Shown here: one piece after another, positions 45,727 through 57,717 of the stretch
Layout of the letters: every line of letters starts with the position of its first letter
How positions within the stretch are numbered: the stretch's first letter is position 1
Assembly: GCA_028641055.1 (NCBI GenBank)
Contig: CM054063.1
Coordinates: 177,760,756-177,824,755, forward strand
Source of the DNA: Alopecurus myosuroides
Taxonomy: Eukaryota; Streptophyta; Magnoliopsida; Poales; Poaceae
Reading direction: 5' to 3'
DNA: 64,000 bases
Notes under the pieces: model-generated
What the model saw: the letters and a program-made list of their open reading frames with translations, nothing else
Database searches by the model: none
What the model was told of the DNA's origin: nothing
Program-made: the position numbers and the translations under genes

Positions 45727-48623
45727 CTACTGAGAAGAGAAAAGGTCCGGATACTTGTTGCGAAGATCCTCTTCGGTCTCCCACGTTGCCTCTTTATCGG
45801 AATGATGAGACCACTGCACTTTCAAGAACTTGGTGCTCTTGTTGCGAGTCTTACGCTCGGTCTCATCGAGAATACGAATAGGGTGCTCCTCATAAGATAG
45901 ATCTTCTTGCAGTTCAATGGAATCATGATCAACTACACGATCTGGATCTTTGAAGCACCTCTTGAGCTGTGACACATGAAACACATCGTGCACCTTGGAT
46001 AGCTTTTCTGGAAGTTCAAGACGATAGGCATTTTCTGCACGCCTTGAGAGAATGTTGAAAGGACCAATGTATCTTGGTGCAAGCTTTCCTTTAACACCGA
46101 AACGATGAGTGCCTCTGAGGGGAGTTACACGGAGATATGCTTTGTCACTAGGTGCATATACCATGTCCCTGTGCTTGCTGTCATAGTAGCTTTTCTGACG
46201 AGACTGAGCAATCTTGAGATTGTCATGAATGATGCGAACTTTCTCTTCGGCTTCCTTAACAATGTCAGGGCCTAAGAGTGAACGTTCACCAGCTCCAGAC
46301 CAATTGATTGGACTCCTGCATCTGCGGCCATAGAGAGCCTCAAATGGTGCCATGCCTAGGCTTGCCTGGAAGCTGTTGTTATAGGAAAATTCAGCATATG
46401 GAAGACATTCCTCCCATTTCATGCCAAAAGAGAGACCACATGCTCTGAGCATATCCTCGAGAATCTGATTGACTCTTTCGACTTGCCCTTGAGACTGAGG
46501 GTGATAAGCTGTGCTGAACAGAAGTTTGGTGCCCAATGCTTCTTGAAAGCTTTTCCAGAAATGAGAAGTGAATATGCTTCCACGGTCTGAGCTTATTTCC
46601 AATGGAACACCATGAAGAGGAACAATCTTTGCTGTGTAGAGCTCTGCTAACTGGCTAGCTGAGATTGTTTCTTTGACAGGAAAGAAGTGAGCTACTTTAG
46701 TGAGTCGATCAATGACAACGAAGATTGCATCGTTGCCCCTCTTGGACTTTGGAAAACCAGTGACGAAGTCCATTTCAATCATGTCCCACTTCCACTCAGG
46801 GATTTTCAGAGGTTGGAGAAGACCGGCTGTTTTCTGATGGACTGCCTTAACACGTTGACAAACGTCGCATTCAGAAACGTATTGAGCAATTTCACGTTTC
46901 ATGCCAGGCCACCAATACAGTGTCTTGAGATCCTGGTACATCTTTGTACTTCCAGGGTGTATGGAGAGAGGAGTTTCATGAGCCTCCTTGAGAATGAAAT
47001 CTTTGAGACTTTGAACTTGAGGAACTGCAATGCGTCCTTCGAAGAACACAGTTCCCTTGTCATCAATTGAGAAGGACTTAAATTTCTCCTTGCCTTCTTT
47101 GATGTGTTCTACCATCTTATTTATTTCAGCATCACGAAGTTGTTCAGAACGAATCTTGTCCTCGAGAGTTGGACTTGCTGTCAAGTTTGCAAGATAGCCT
47201 TGAGGAACAAGACCAAGGTTCAGCTTCTGGAATTCTTCATGAAGAGGAGGTTGGCTTTCCATGATCATGAGATTATTGCAATACGACTTGCGACTGAGAG
47301 CATCGGCCATAACATTAGCCTTGCCTGGAGTGTAAGAAATGGTAAGATCAAAGTCCTTAATCTTTTCAATCCATCTCCTTTGCCTGAGGTTTAGATCTGG
47401 TTGAGTGAAGATGTATTTCAGACTCTTATGATCGGAAAATATTTTAGTGCGATTACCCAACAAGTATTGTCTCCATTTCTTGAGGGAAAACACAACTGCT
47501 GCAAGTTCAAGGTCATGAGTGGGATAATTGAGCTCATGTGCGTTCAACTGACGTGAAGCATAAGCCACAACTTGACGTTCTTGCATAAGAACTGCACCTA
47601 GACCTTGGAGAGAAGCATCACAGAATATCTGAAAAGGTTTGGTAGGATCTGGGCCAACCAGAACTGGTGTAGAAGTGAGTTTAGTCTTCAGGAGATTGAA
47701 ACTTTCATCACATTGTGGAGACCAAACGAACTTCTTGTCCTTCTTTGTGAGATCAGTGAGAGGTTTGGCAATCTTGGAAAAGTTTTGGACGAAACGACGG
47801 CAATAGCTAGCCAAGCCAAGAAAACTTCTTACTTGCTTCACCGTCTTTGGAGGTTTCCAATCAACAATTTCTTTAACCTTTTATGGATCAATGGCTATGC
47901 CCTTGGCTGAGATGACATGACCAAGGTAAGCAACTTCTGAAATCCAGAACTCACATTTGGCGAACTTGGCATAAAGACGATGCTCGCGAAGCTTCATGAG
48001 AGTGAGACGAAGATGTTCTTCATGCTCTTCCTTGGATTTTGAGTAGACAAGGATGTCATCAAGATATACCACAACGAACTTGTCGAGGCATTCATGGAAG
48101 ACAGAATTCATGAGTCGAGAGAATGTCGTCGGTGCATTGGTGAGACCAAAGGACATGACGGTGAATTCATATAGACCGTAGCGAGTGGTGAAAGCTGTCT
48201 TTGGAATATCCTCTTTTCTGATCTTTATCTGATGGTAACCCATCCTCAAGTCCAACTTGGAGAATATTGAGGCTCCAGCAAGTTGATCAAAAAGATCATC
48301 GATACGAGGAATTGGATACTTGTTTTTGATGGTTTTCTCGTTAAGAGGACGATAGTCAACAACGAGTCTCTTTGTGTGATCCTTCTTTGCAACGAACAGA
48401 GTTGGGCAACCCCAAGCCGAGGAACTAGGTTGAATGTAACCTTTTTCCATGTACATATCAATTTGTTCCTTCAACAACTTCAGCTCGGGAGTTCCTATCT
48501 TGTAAGGATGCTTAGAGATTGGAGCAGTACCTGGTTCAAGTTCGATCACGAACTCAACAACTCTGTCCGGAGGCATCCCTGGCAACTCTTCTGGAAAGAC
48601 GTCAGGGAATTCGCAAACCACCG
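45727..48623 (-). pseudogene. B pol: RT, RNase H, integrase, chromodomain
   Basis: The minus frame continues the gag-pro part from the other side of A. RT has the catalytic YLDDILVYS (about 48050); RNase H has FCDASLQGLGAVL (about 47620); the integrase zinc region is HPGSTKMY to CDVCQ (about 46970-46850), with catalytic residues around MDFVTGF, SSDRGSIF and QGQVERVNQ. A chromodomain lies at 45900-45727 (YEEHPIRILDE, VQWSHHSDKEATWE). It ends at the natural stop. One in-frame TAA at 47881-47883 breaks it between RT and RNase H. The chromodomain is expected to guide integration to heterochromatin. Confidence 0.93.
48619..48623. repeat. Target-site duplication of A, left copy (CACCG)
   Basis: The identical CACCG is at 58571-58575. 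The duplication lies in the coding sequence of B between protease and RT, and the reading frame of B is the same on both sides once A and one copy are discounted. Confidence 0.93.
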
Positions 48624-49077
48624 TGATGGGGGGATAGTAACCCGGTAGGTCACCTCCCAGGTGTAACCCGGCCCAAAGGATGTAGCACAGGATCCGGCTA
48701 AGAATAAAGAGATTTCTGGAAGGCCCAAAATTTGTAGGCCTCGTAACCCGGATTGTGGGTTGCGGTAAGGAAAGCTAGGGTTTGTAAGCAAAGTTCGAAT
48801 AGGACTCAAGATGTGCCTTGAAGGGCAAGTTAGGGGTGTACGGGTGCTTTATAAACCGGTCCCTAGGTTTGGATTGCCAGAGATTCAAGTCATAGTTGTA
48901 ACACCTGTTATCGAGTATCCAGTATAATTCATATCGAGATCCGGCGAGTTACTTTCCGGTTCCTAGATTGCTTTCCGCCATGTCTTCCTTCGAGCTAAAC
49001 CCTCTCCCGAATACCTGTGTCGACTTGCCCCAAGATCAGTTACCCCCGGTAACATCTGCCGTGATTATCCCACGACA
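48624..49077 (+). repeat. 5' LTR of element A
   Basis: TGATGGGGGG...CCCACGACA. TATA-like 'ctttataaacc' near 48848. ATG at 48980 opens the gag frame inside the LTR. It differs from the 3' LTR only by G instead of T in 'gtacg(g/t)gtgc'. Confidence 0.95.
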
Positions 49078-52000
49078 GTTGGCGCCCACCGTGGGGCCTG
49101 CGTCCAAAGGTGTTTGCATCACGGGAGAAGCTCGGAAAAGCATGGAGAACCTCGTCGTCGGTGAGATCTACGATGACCACGAAGGAAAGAAGATGGTGGA
49201 CGATTCCGGCTGGGGGCCTGAGTCGGATCGCCTCGAATCTGGATCGGTCGTGACGATCGGCCGAATCAACGTCTTCATCGGCATGGTATGTACCTCTGGT
49301 TCGATTCCTGACAATTTTTCTGATCCTGTATCAGAGGAGGCTGCGTACGCCCAACCCGATAGAGAAGAGTCAGTCGGAACAACATACCGGGCAGAGGAGC
49401 CTATTACACGTTGGGAACAGCCGGAGGAGCCGGCATGGACTCCGCGCGACTCAAGCGATGGAAAGGATGACACTGCATCCATTAAGGACTTGCTGGAAGA
49501 TCGGTATGAGAAGGAAGACAGCGGGGAAGAACAATACGAATCTACACCGGGCATCATGCGCCGGGTCGCAGTTTATGCGGCTCCCGCGATCAATCTCAAT
49601 CAAGAAAACGTAGCCGCGGCGCCAGTCGGGGCGGCTCAGGCAGTGGCCCAGCAGCAAGGTACAGTTGACCCGGTCTTGGTCCAGGTCGATGGAGAGTCGG
49701 CATCAGTCACCAGTCGCCCAGCAGACGAGGAGCGACACGCAAATATGTTTGGGTTCCAAGCAAACCGGACACCGGGGGCGGGCCCCTCGAATCCGCGCCA
49801 CCCGGCTCTGTTTGATAATAATTTGATCTTGGACCCCACGGTCTTGGCCACAGTTATTACCCCAGAAAACGCGGCAGAGCGCGTAAGAGACCTGGACGTG
49901 GCTCGTCGCGCATTGGAGCAGCAAAGAAGGCAAGTAGAAGCAGAAAGGCAGGGGATGGCCGCGCGGCAGCGCGAATTGGATGACCGAGAGACCCGGCTCC
50001 GGGAGGAAACGACAAGGATGCACCAAAGGCACCGAACTATGCTGCCGGCAACAGGAGGGGTTATTAACCCGACTGCCCTGGTGTTCACGCCTCAAGATCA
50101 GCCGATTCCACCAGCGAACCAAGGGACCATACCGCGACCGTCAACAGGAGCACAGCCGGTAAACGCGCCAGCCGGGTTACCTTTGCCGCAGACGGGGGTG
50201 ACAGCCGGTAATACCATGCCACCACCACCATCACGATTCCACACACCAGCAGGCCATTACAACAATCCCATGGACAACGTGTACGCAGCAACGCTCGCAT
50301 TGAACCAGATTCCTGTAGGAGATTCGCCTCATGCAGAGGGAACCCGACGAGCGATCGATCTGCTACACACCGCGGTAGCACAGCAAGCCAATTATCCAGA
50401 TCATAGAAGCGGAATGCATGGGACGCCGTACGTCAGTCAGCAGCAGGGCAATGTCCAAGCGAGTGCGGCGCGACGAAGGGAAGAGCAACAGCAAATGCCG
50501 CCTCCACCGCGTATCCAGACAGTACCAGTAGCATCAGCAGCGCAGGCGGTGGTGGACAGTTCCAGGGCCAGAAGAGCCGGGGCCGGGTCTGCAGGGCACG
50601 AATTGCCGGTGGCGCCGCACCTCGTGGCACCCCCAGCCGGGTCACGTGTCTCCCGAGTAAGACCAGCCCCAACCACCCTGGCGGGGCCCAAGTGCCTCTC
50701 GGACGATATCAGAGCAGAACCTTACCCGGAGAAGTTCAAAGAACCGGGGAAAGTAGTAAATTATGAGCCAACAATGGATCCAGAAACGTGGCTGAGCAGC
50801 TACGAGATGGCGATGTCAATTCGCAACGCGTCTGAGAATCTCCAAGCCAAATTCATGTACTTAATGATGTCAGAGGGAGCAGCAAAGTTATGGTTCACCA
50901 ATTTACCGGAAAAGTCGATCAAATCGTGGGAGGAACTAAAGACCGCATTTATCAAGCACTTTCATGGGACGTGCAGAAAGTTATTTACTATTGATGATTT
51001 AGAAAGATGCGTTCAGAAGAAAGGAGAGTCAGCACGCAGCTGGGTACGCCGGGTCATGGAGATACTCCACTCGTCTACAGATATCCAGCCTAAGGACGCG
51101 CTACAAGCTATGGCAAAAACATGTAAGTATGTTCCTTTAGTGCAAAAGCTAACTCGCATGAAATCTAGTAGGAATGCAGCGGAGGTTACGATGGGAGAGT
51201 TAATGGATGCATGCAACAAACACGCTGCAACGGATACCACGGAGGAGGAAGTTGATGACAAGAAAGCAAAAGCAAACACAGGTAACAGTGGGAAAACCGG
51301 CAATGGATCGGCGCCAAACAATAATGCAAATAGCCAGAACAAACGCCCGTTTGAAGGGAGTTCCGAGTTTGTAGCCAACACGGAGGCCGGGTCTTCAAGA
51401 CCTAGATCCGAAGGAAATTTTAATACTGGAAATCACAATGGGGGACACTACCAAGGACCTCCAAGACCAAGCAACAGTTGGGACATATTTAGGATGGCAT
51501 GCCCGAAGCATAGCAGGAACGGCAAGCCGGCCAATCATTCGTTGGAGCAGTGTGCCGACTTACAAAGGTGGAAGAACGAGGAAGTGAACAGAGCCATGCG
51601 AGGTGCAGGCCGAGGGGGAGGCCCGGGCCTAGGTGGAAATTTGGGCAACGGACCGCCCCCAGCCGGCAACCCGCCAGCTGGAAATCAAGGTAACAATCAA
51701 GGGGGAGCGGGAGGTTTTCAAGCTAACCCCAAACAGCTGGGTCAATATCACGTGCACACTACGGGAGGCTCTAACAAGGATAAGAAGATACTGAAACAAG
51801 CAGTTAATTCGGTCTCTTCCGCTGTTCCAAGATATTTGAGGTGGTCAGAACAAGAGGTAACATGGAGCAGGAAGGATCACCCGGACAGAGTTGATCACCC
51901 GGGAGTCTTAGCTTTGGTAGTGGCACCACAGGTCAACGGCTACGAGCTGAAAAAAGTCTTGATGGATGGAGGAAGTAGTATCAATATCCTGTACTGGGAA

Positions 52001-52675
52001 ACTTTTCTACGTATGGGCTTAAAGGAATCGCAGCTGCAAAAGAGTACAACAGTTTTTCACGGGATAGTGCCGGGTCATTCGGCATGCCCCGAAGGAAAGG
52101 TGGCACTGGAGGTAGCTTTTGGAGAGTCAAAGGACAATTACCGAGTCGAGTGGCTTACCTTTGAGGTAGTAAAATTGCGCAGTCCTTATCATGCATTGTT
52201 TGGAAGGCCGGCTTATGCCAAATTCATGGCAAGACCGTGCTATGTGTACCTACAGCTAAAAATCCCGGGTCCTAAGAAGACTATTACAATACACGGAAAT
52301 CGGGACATAGCAGCTGAATGTGATGAGGGAGATGCGGCAATGGCCGAGCAAGCCTGCAGGAAGGAAGAGCTCAAACATTACCGTTCTCAGGTGGACCTAG
52401 AAGAGAGGACAACGTCAAAAAAGCCAACTCCTGAGGGGAACAAAGCAGAAATTAGGGTAGAACAAAACCCTAAGATGGTAGGCTTCATCAGGAGCGATCA
52501 TTTCAAAACTCCTAGCAGGGAAGAAGAAGACGTACCGCCATCCGCAGCTGATCACGCTTCAAGGACGATATACCCGGATTGGCTAGCAAATCCGGTAATC
52601 ATTATGAAAGGGCCTAGCAAATGGAGAATGTGCATCGGCCGTACCAACACGAGGCCGACTCTCGAGAATAACTAA
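48980..52675 (+). CDS. A gag-protease polyprotein, intact but ending before RT
   Basis: The start is set by the ATG in the LTR U5 region; a later ATG at 49142 is the alternative. Order by residue: variable acidic N-terminus 1-190; heptad-like Arg/Glu-rich coiled coil about 310-360 (ARRALEQQRRQVEAERQG); Pro/Gln-rich linker; gag core about 590-720 (WLSSYEMAMSIRNA, EELKTAFIKHF); zinc-like CPKHSRNGKPANHSLEQC about 840-860; Gly-rich part; protease with MDGGSSINILY about 995. The last residues (YPDWLANPVI, KWRMCI) are the approach to RT, after which the frame reads unrelated residues and stops. Expected to give the particle protein and its processing; RT must come from elsewhere. Confidence 0.88.
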   Translation: MSSFELNPLPNTCVDLPQDQLPPVTSAVIIPRQLAPTVGPASKGVCITGEARKSMENLVVGEIYDDHEGKKMVDDSGWGPESDRLESGSVVTIGRINVFIGMVCTSGSIPDNFSDPVSEEAAYAQPDREESVGTTYRAEEPITRWEQPEEPAWTPRDSSDGKDDTASIKDLLEDRYEKEDSGEEQYESTPGIMRRVAVYAAPAINLNQENVAAAPVGAAQAVAQQQGTVDPVLVQVDGESASVTSRPADEERHANMFGFQANRTPGAGPSNPRHPALFDNNLILDPTVLATVITPENAAERVRDLDVARRALEQQRRQVEAERQGMAARQRELDDRETRLREETTRMHQRHRTMLPATGGVINPTALVFTPQDQPIPPANQGTIPRPSTGAQPVNAPAGLPLPQTGVTAGNTMPPPPSRFHTPAGHYNNPMDNVYAATLALNQIPVGDSPHAEGTRRAIDLLHTAVAQQANYPDHRSGMHGTPYVSQQQGNVQASAARRREEQQQMPPPPRIQTVPVASAAQAVVDSSRARRAGAGSAGHELPVAPHLVAPPAGSRVSRVRPAPTTLAGPKCLSDDIRAEPYPEKFKEPGKVVNYEPTMDPETWLSSYEMAMSIRNASENLQAKFMYLMMSEGAAKLWFTNLPEKSIKSWEELKTAFIKHFHGTCRKLFTIDDLERCVQKKGESARSWVRRVMEILHSSTDIQPKDALQAMAKTCKYVPLVQKLTRMKSSRNAAEVTMGELMDACNKHAATDTTEEEVDDKKAKANTGNSGKTGNGSAPNNNANSQNKRPFEGSSEFVANTEAGSSRPRSEGNFNTGNHNGGHYQGPPRPSNSWDIFRMACPKHSRNGKPANHSLEQCADLQRWKNEEVNRAMRGAGRGGGPGLGGNLGNGPPPAGNPPAGNQGNNQGGAGGFQANPKQLGQYHVHTTGGSNKDKKILKQAVNSVSSAVPRYLRWSEQEVTWSRKDHPDRVDHPGVLALVVAPQVNGYELKKVLMDGGSSINILYWETFLRMGLKESQLQKSTTVFHGIVPGHSACPEGKVALEVAFGESKDNYRVEWLTFEVVKLRSPYHALFGRPAYAKFMARPCYVYLQLKIPGPKKTITIHGNRDIAAECDEGDAAMAEQACRKEELKHYRSQVDLEERTTSKKPTPEGNKAEIRVEQNPKMVGFIRSDHFKTPSREEEDVPPSAADHASRTIYPDWLANPVIIMKGPSKWRMCIGRTNTRPTLENN
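49079..49096 (+). promoter_or_regulatory. Primer-binding site of A
   Basis: TTGGCGCCCACCGTGGGG one base after the LTR, the same position and almost the same sequence as in D. In the gag frame it is read as QLAPTVG. Confidence 0.7.
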
Positions 52676-53723
52676 AGCAGTGTAATGGACGGCAGGTTTC
52701 ATACGCACTCTTTTCCTATCCAGGGTACCTAAGGGGACTGGAAGGTTTTTAATGAGGCGGCCTGCTGATTCAAAAAAAAGAAATTTTTATCGATAAAAGA
52801 CGATGGTCTCGAGTCTTATCATGGTCTTTGCTTCAGTTACAAGTAAGTAATGATTGTTATTATCAATACGTCAATATCATTGAAATACGTCACGTGCATA
52901 TAGGTCTTCGGGGATTGGTGTGCTTAAATAAGTAATCACAAACCCGGAGACTCGGCCTTGATGCCTATGAGTTATGAGGGCTGATTACTCGAAAAAACGG
53001 GTACGGCTGCAATCTTATAACCGGACAAAGGAGCCAAATTTCTTGATTATTCTTACTTAAGCTTGATGTGACTCACGCTAAAGTGGCATGATCTGTTCGC
53101 TTACGATTACAATCAAACTATGCAGCCCAATGGGATTTGCTTGACCCTGTTTTTCGTATAGATGTAACAGCATGGTATCCACGCGAAAGCCGGCTTACAG
53201 TACAAGATAATCAAAAGGGTCATCTAAACCACAAGTCCATGCAGAGTATAAGGCTCAAATAGCCGGAAACTCAACAAGTATTAAGCATGACTTCAGTATT
53301 TGTGTGAATAGCTATTGGTCTTCAGCTTGGTAAAGAGCAGTTTGTCATCTGAGAAAGGCCATGCCCCCTTAGCTCGTACTTTGAGTCATGGGGACTTGTG
53401 ACTTCGAGACAGAAGCAAACTGCTTAACTACTAAAGCTCGTAAACCTTAGTTTCCGAGTCTTGGGGACTCAAAGAAAAGTCCGTCTATCAAAACCTACGA
53501 TACTCGGTTAGCCGAGTCTCAAAAGGGAATCAAAAGCAAGAGTTCAAAGTATCGAGAATAAGCTTACATGCAACACAAGGATCGAGATTATCAAAAGCCG
53601 GGAGAGGCAAAGAGTTATCATAAATTAACAAGCACAAAAGTCTTAACATCAGTATCAATGTTGCACAGGCGCACCGCTAAAGATCATATCAGTCTCGAGA
53701 AATGCAAAGCACTAGGTATCATC
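52676..53723. other. A, non-coding stretch between gag-pro and antisense gene
   Basis: About 1 kb with no frame on either strand that I can support. 'tggggact' strings recur (about 53393 and 53463). This is where RT, RNase H and integrase would stand in D; they are absent. Confidence 0.75.
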
Positions 53724-56700
53724 CTATTCGGCATCCTGGGAGTGGTCCTCCGGGTCTTTGTCTTGGACTTGCTCCTTGGCTTTGCCAGCAGTTTTACCCG
53801 GACTCTTCACGTCAGGACGGACAGGAGGAGGAACGGCTGGTGTTGAGGTAGACGGCTTTACGCCTAGTTCGGTTTCCCTCTTCGCAGCCTCTTCTTTCCT
53901 CCTGGCCAGGTCAGTCGACCACTTTTCCAGCATATCAAAAGGAGGGGGTGCCTCCACCAGAATAACCTTGCCCTCAGAGTCATATAAGCTCATAATTGTG
54001 TTTAGATCCATTTTATCTGCCAAAGTTGTGGCCGAGTGACGTACCGAAGATTGTATAGCTTTGAAATCCTGGGGTTTAAACTTAGACCCGTCAGCCTTGA
54101 ATTCTGGGAACCCGGATACTACCTTGGCCGGGTCAAGCTTAGGAAAATAAGCCTTCGCCAGCGTCAAAGCCCGGGTCATCCCAATCCGGCAAGACGAACG
54201 CTTCAATATTTCAATCCATCCAGGCGTTGTGGAAAGGGCCTGCACGAGATTTTCTTCGCCCGGGTATACCTCCGAAGGCCACTTTATAGCATCCAGCAAA
54301 AGTTTCGTGCCGGCAAAAAATGTCCGGAGCACAGTCTTTAGAGATTTGGCCTGAGTAACGGCGTTCTCCTCCGGAGCAGCAAGGTTAGCACCTGCAATCG
54401 AAACACACAAAAGCATATCAGTAATATTGGTTATTACAACGGCAAGATAGAGATACGCAAGTTAATTGCAAATAGCAAACTTACTTAGCAAGATACGGTA
54501 AGTGTCCGTAATTTGAGTCGACAGGTTATTCAGCGAGGATTGGGCAGCATTGTATTTGTTCTTGTATTTGGAGACATCTTTTTTCAAAGTCTTTATCTCC
54601 GCTTCAAGAGTTTCCCTACGCTTTGTTTCCGCAAGCAAGAGCTGCTCAGTTTTAAGTAATGTTTCATCCGACTGAGTTATCTCCGCCTGCAAAGAATGGG
54701 TGCAGCTGTAAGCCGGATATCGCGAGAATATTTCCTTCTGAGAAAATAATTACAGAAAATTATGCGAAGTACCGAGAATAATTACAGAAAATTATGCTCG
54801 GAACTTGGGGACTGGATGTATAGTAAGAAGTGTCAAGTAAGATTACCTGATGTGCTGCAGCCATACGCTCTAGGATATTTCCTTCCGAAGCTTTCGTGGC
54901 GAGAAGAGCGCTCATCAGCTGGTTAAAATCAGCGTTATCCGAGTTAGATGACTCGGGTACCTGGAAAGTGGGAAAAGGAGCTTTTCTTGTAACAGGAGGT
55001 GGCACCCGGGTCATCCGAATGTCGGAGTCTGGCCCCCCTCCCGCGCTCGAAGCTGCTCCCTTCTCCTTCTCGCCTGCGTGCGAAGCGATTGGATACCCGG
55101 TGTCATGCCTAGCTGGCTCCGGTGGCGACGCTTGCTCGTCGCCAGTTGTGGTGAAGGCATCATCAGCCGGCTCGTTCTCGACCCGGACCTTAGCCTCAGC
55201 GTCCTCCTGGTCGCTAGTAACAACCGTGGCTCTGAAGAAGGTGCGAAGGCGCAATTAATCTTTGGTTATGAAAAAGGCGATAAAAGCTCGGTATAATGTC
55301 AGGAAAAGGCGTTTACCCGGTGTTCACCGGGAAGTCCGAAGGAAAGCCGCTGCTAGACCCGGAAGATACTGAAAAATGCCAAGCAAGGTTTGAGATTAGG
55401 TTGCAAAAGAATGTCCGGAAAGAGTTTTTATTTACGATATAAATACCAGAGTGTCGAGCTGGGGGCGATGAAGTGCCCGGGTTAAGGGCCTCGTTGCCTG
55501 GATGGTTCCGGGTTACTCGGCGCCTAGTCGCGGGTGGCTCCTTCATTTATGATCAAAAGGGGTGAAGGTGGGGTTAGCCCCGAAATGACGTTATGGGAAC
55601 AAAAATTAAAGTGCAAGGGAACGAAATAAAAACCTGGAGGGCGATCCTCTGGGATTTCCTTTTGGATCCAGCTTTGGTGGCCGGCTCCGGCTCGTCCTCC
55701 TCACTGGCGGACTCTTCCCGGCCATCTGTCTCTTCTTCCTCGTCTTGGTCATCTCGTTCTGAAAGGTGTTGAAGTTATAGCATAAGGAAAAAGAGGAGGC
55801 AAGATATAATGCGTGCGGGGGGATTGAGTACGCACCTTCATCCGAGTTAGCGGCATCGTCTTCCTCCTCCGCGTCTTCGGAACTAGGAGGAGTGTTGACC
55901 GTCCAAAAATCATTATCGGCCTGAGGTGAAAATGCCAGGGCAATGGTTAATATTGAGTCAAGAAAAGCGGATAAAGGAAAGCTTGTTAAAATCCAAAATC
56001 AAGAGGTAGAAAGCTTACCGCGGGGGCGGGGTTCTCGAGTGTAAAAGGTTCTAACCCGGCTATGTTCCGGATTACCTCGAGCTTCTCTGTTAAAAAACCC
56101 TTGATCGTTTTGTTCATGTCATTAGGGGCGAAGGTGCTGGTAGAGTATCGGATCGGGTCCGTGGTTTGACCCGAATATTCGCACATCAGCTTCTCACGAA
56201 TGGAGTTTGGCTGGATGCGGAAGTTGACCCAGGTCTTCACCAGGTTTAGCCCGACGAGGCCTCGAGCCGATAAGATAGAGATCTTAGCCAGCAAAGGCAA
56301 GATAGCCTCCCTGTCCGAGTCAGAGGCGAAGGCATTGAAAGACTCGGAAATGTCAAGCTGACCCTCCGAGTAACCCGGCAACTTCTTTTCGCCGGGAGGG
56401 GAGGTATCCTGGCAGTAGAAGTACGAGAGCTGCCAGTGCTTTACATGAGAATTAAGAGTGATAGGAGGCATCAAGGAGTTCTTGCGACGCTGGATAGAAA
56501 CCCCGCCGCAAGTAAGAAGTGCGCCGTCGCCACTTTCGCGGCACGGCTTGCACTGAAAGAGTTCAACGAAGAGAGCTAAACTTGGCGGAGTGCACAAGTA
56601 AGACTCGGAAAGAACGATAAAGTGGGAGATGTTCAGAACGGAGTTTGGGCCTATATCGAAAATACGGAGGTTGTAGTGATCTAGGACGTCACGAAAGAAA

Positions 56701-56948
56701 GGGTGACCCGGAGGCCTGAAGCCCCGGGTCACGTGTTCGACGAAACATATTACCTCATCCGTTGCTGGAGAAGGCCGGGTTTCGTTGCTTGGTACTCTCC
56801 AGTGGATAGATTCCTGGGGAGGAAGGATTCCCAGCTCGACCAACTCCTCCAGTTTGGCCTTGGTAACGGAGGATCTCCCCCAATTGGCTGAAATGGAGTT
56901 AGTGGATTTAGCTTTGGCCGACTGTTTTCCCTGCCTCTTGGGTGCCAT
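53724..56948 (-). CDS. A antisense gene: Transposase_28-like protein, eight coding exons, intact
   Basis: Coding exons (minus): 56948-56019, 55920-55836, 55758-55634, 55540-55447, 55368-55317, 55231-54847, 54686-54485 and 54391-53724. All introns are GT-AG and all phases agree, giving 2541 coding bases (847 codons with the stop) without a break. Exon 1 holds the Transposase_28-like domain (CFVEHVTRGFRPPGHPFF, IGPNSVLNISHFIVLSE). Exons 2-3 are acidic, then basic (GSKRKSQR, a possible nuclear signal). Exon 6 is variable and Pro-rich. Exon 7 is a coiled coil (ETLEAEIKTLKKDVSKYKNK). Exon 8 is helical, with a Pro/Lys-rich tail. The function is unknown. The gene is antisense to the genomic RNA, so its introns are not removed during retrotransposition. 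Confidence 0.8.
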
Positions 56949-56956
56949 GGGGTTGA

Positions 56957-57690
56957 CCTGGTAAAACATCAAAGGAAAGGAGGTGAGAAGAGAAAACTCG
57001 GAAATTAATGAATAATCAGTTACCGGTAATTTAAACATGATCCGGGTATTGCCTTACTGGATCAAGTACGATCTGTCCGGGTATCGCATGTCGTTACGGA
57101 AGCTGTGAAGTTTTTCCATAAAGCAAGTGTCTGGGGAAGATAGAGGGATACCCTTATGTCTATTATCAGCAAGTGAGCCGGAGAAGTGAGATTTTCCGGA
57201 TGATAAGAACAAGGGCGGAAATTTTTAGTGGTCCGAGCCCAGATGGGAAATCCAATTTCTGTATTTAAGGCCAAGCTAATAGTACTTAGTAGTAGGGGAG
57301 TAAGATAAGCTGCGCATCCTATCTATGGGAGTGGTTATGGTAAACACTAGCAAGTCAATTCGGCAGGGCCCGAGAAATTGTGGGCGACTCGATTCAGATC
57401 TGATCCAAGGAAAAGCTAAGAGATCGCAAGGTTAGGCTGGAGGATATCAAGAACTTACCGGAGGAGGTTGAAGCAGGGATTTGCGGAGACAGATGGCGCA
57501 AGATTGATGCCCTTTCGCGATTTCTGGCCGGCGAATCGGGGGCTTAGTGGTGGATTTGGGAGCTGGAGTGGGTTGCACGGTGGCGGAGCGCAAGCGACGG
57601 CGGATGGGCTCCGGCGACGTGCGTGGAGCTTCCGTGGTGGCACTCCGCGAACTCGAGCTTGAGGAGAAGAGGAGTGGGGGAAATGAGCCG
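56957..57690 (-). other. Leader exon and leader intron of the A antisense gene
   Basis: A donor (CCTCCG|GTAAGT) at 57458-57457 and an acceptor (TTTTACCAG) at 56959-56958 define an intron of about 500 bp that puts the ATG at 56948 nine bases into the next exon. An upstream ATG at 57643 is open to the donor but is out of frame with 56948 after splicing, so it would be an upstream ORF rather than an N-terminal extension. Confidence 0.55.
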
Positions 57691-57717
57691 TTAGGGTTGA
57701 GTTTGCTCCTGGGGGTC

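Noticed and set aside
49168..50691. Minus-strand frames opposite the gag of A
   Set aside because: Antisense shadows of a long, clean gag-protease frame.
57455..57643. ATG-started minus frame as an N-terminal extension of the A antisense protein
   Set aside because: After splicing at the best donor/acceptor pair it is out of frame with the main ATG at 56948.
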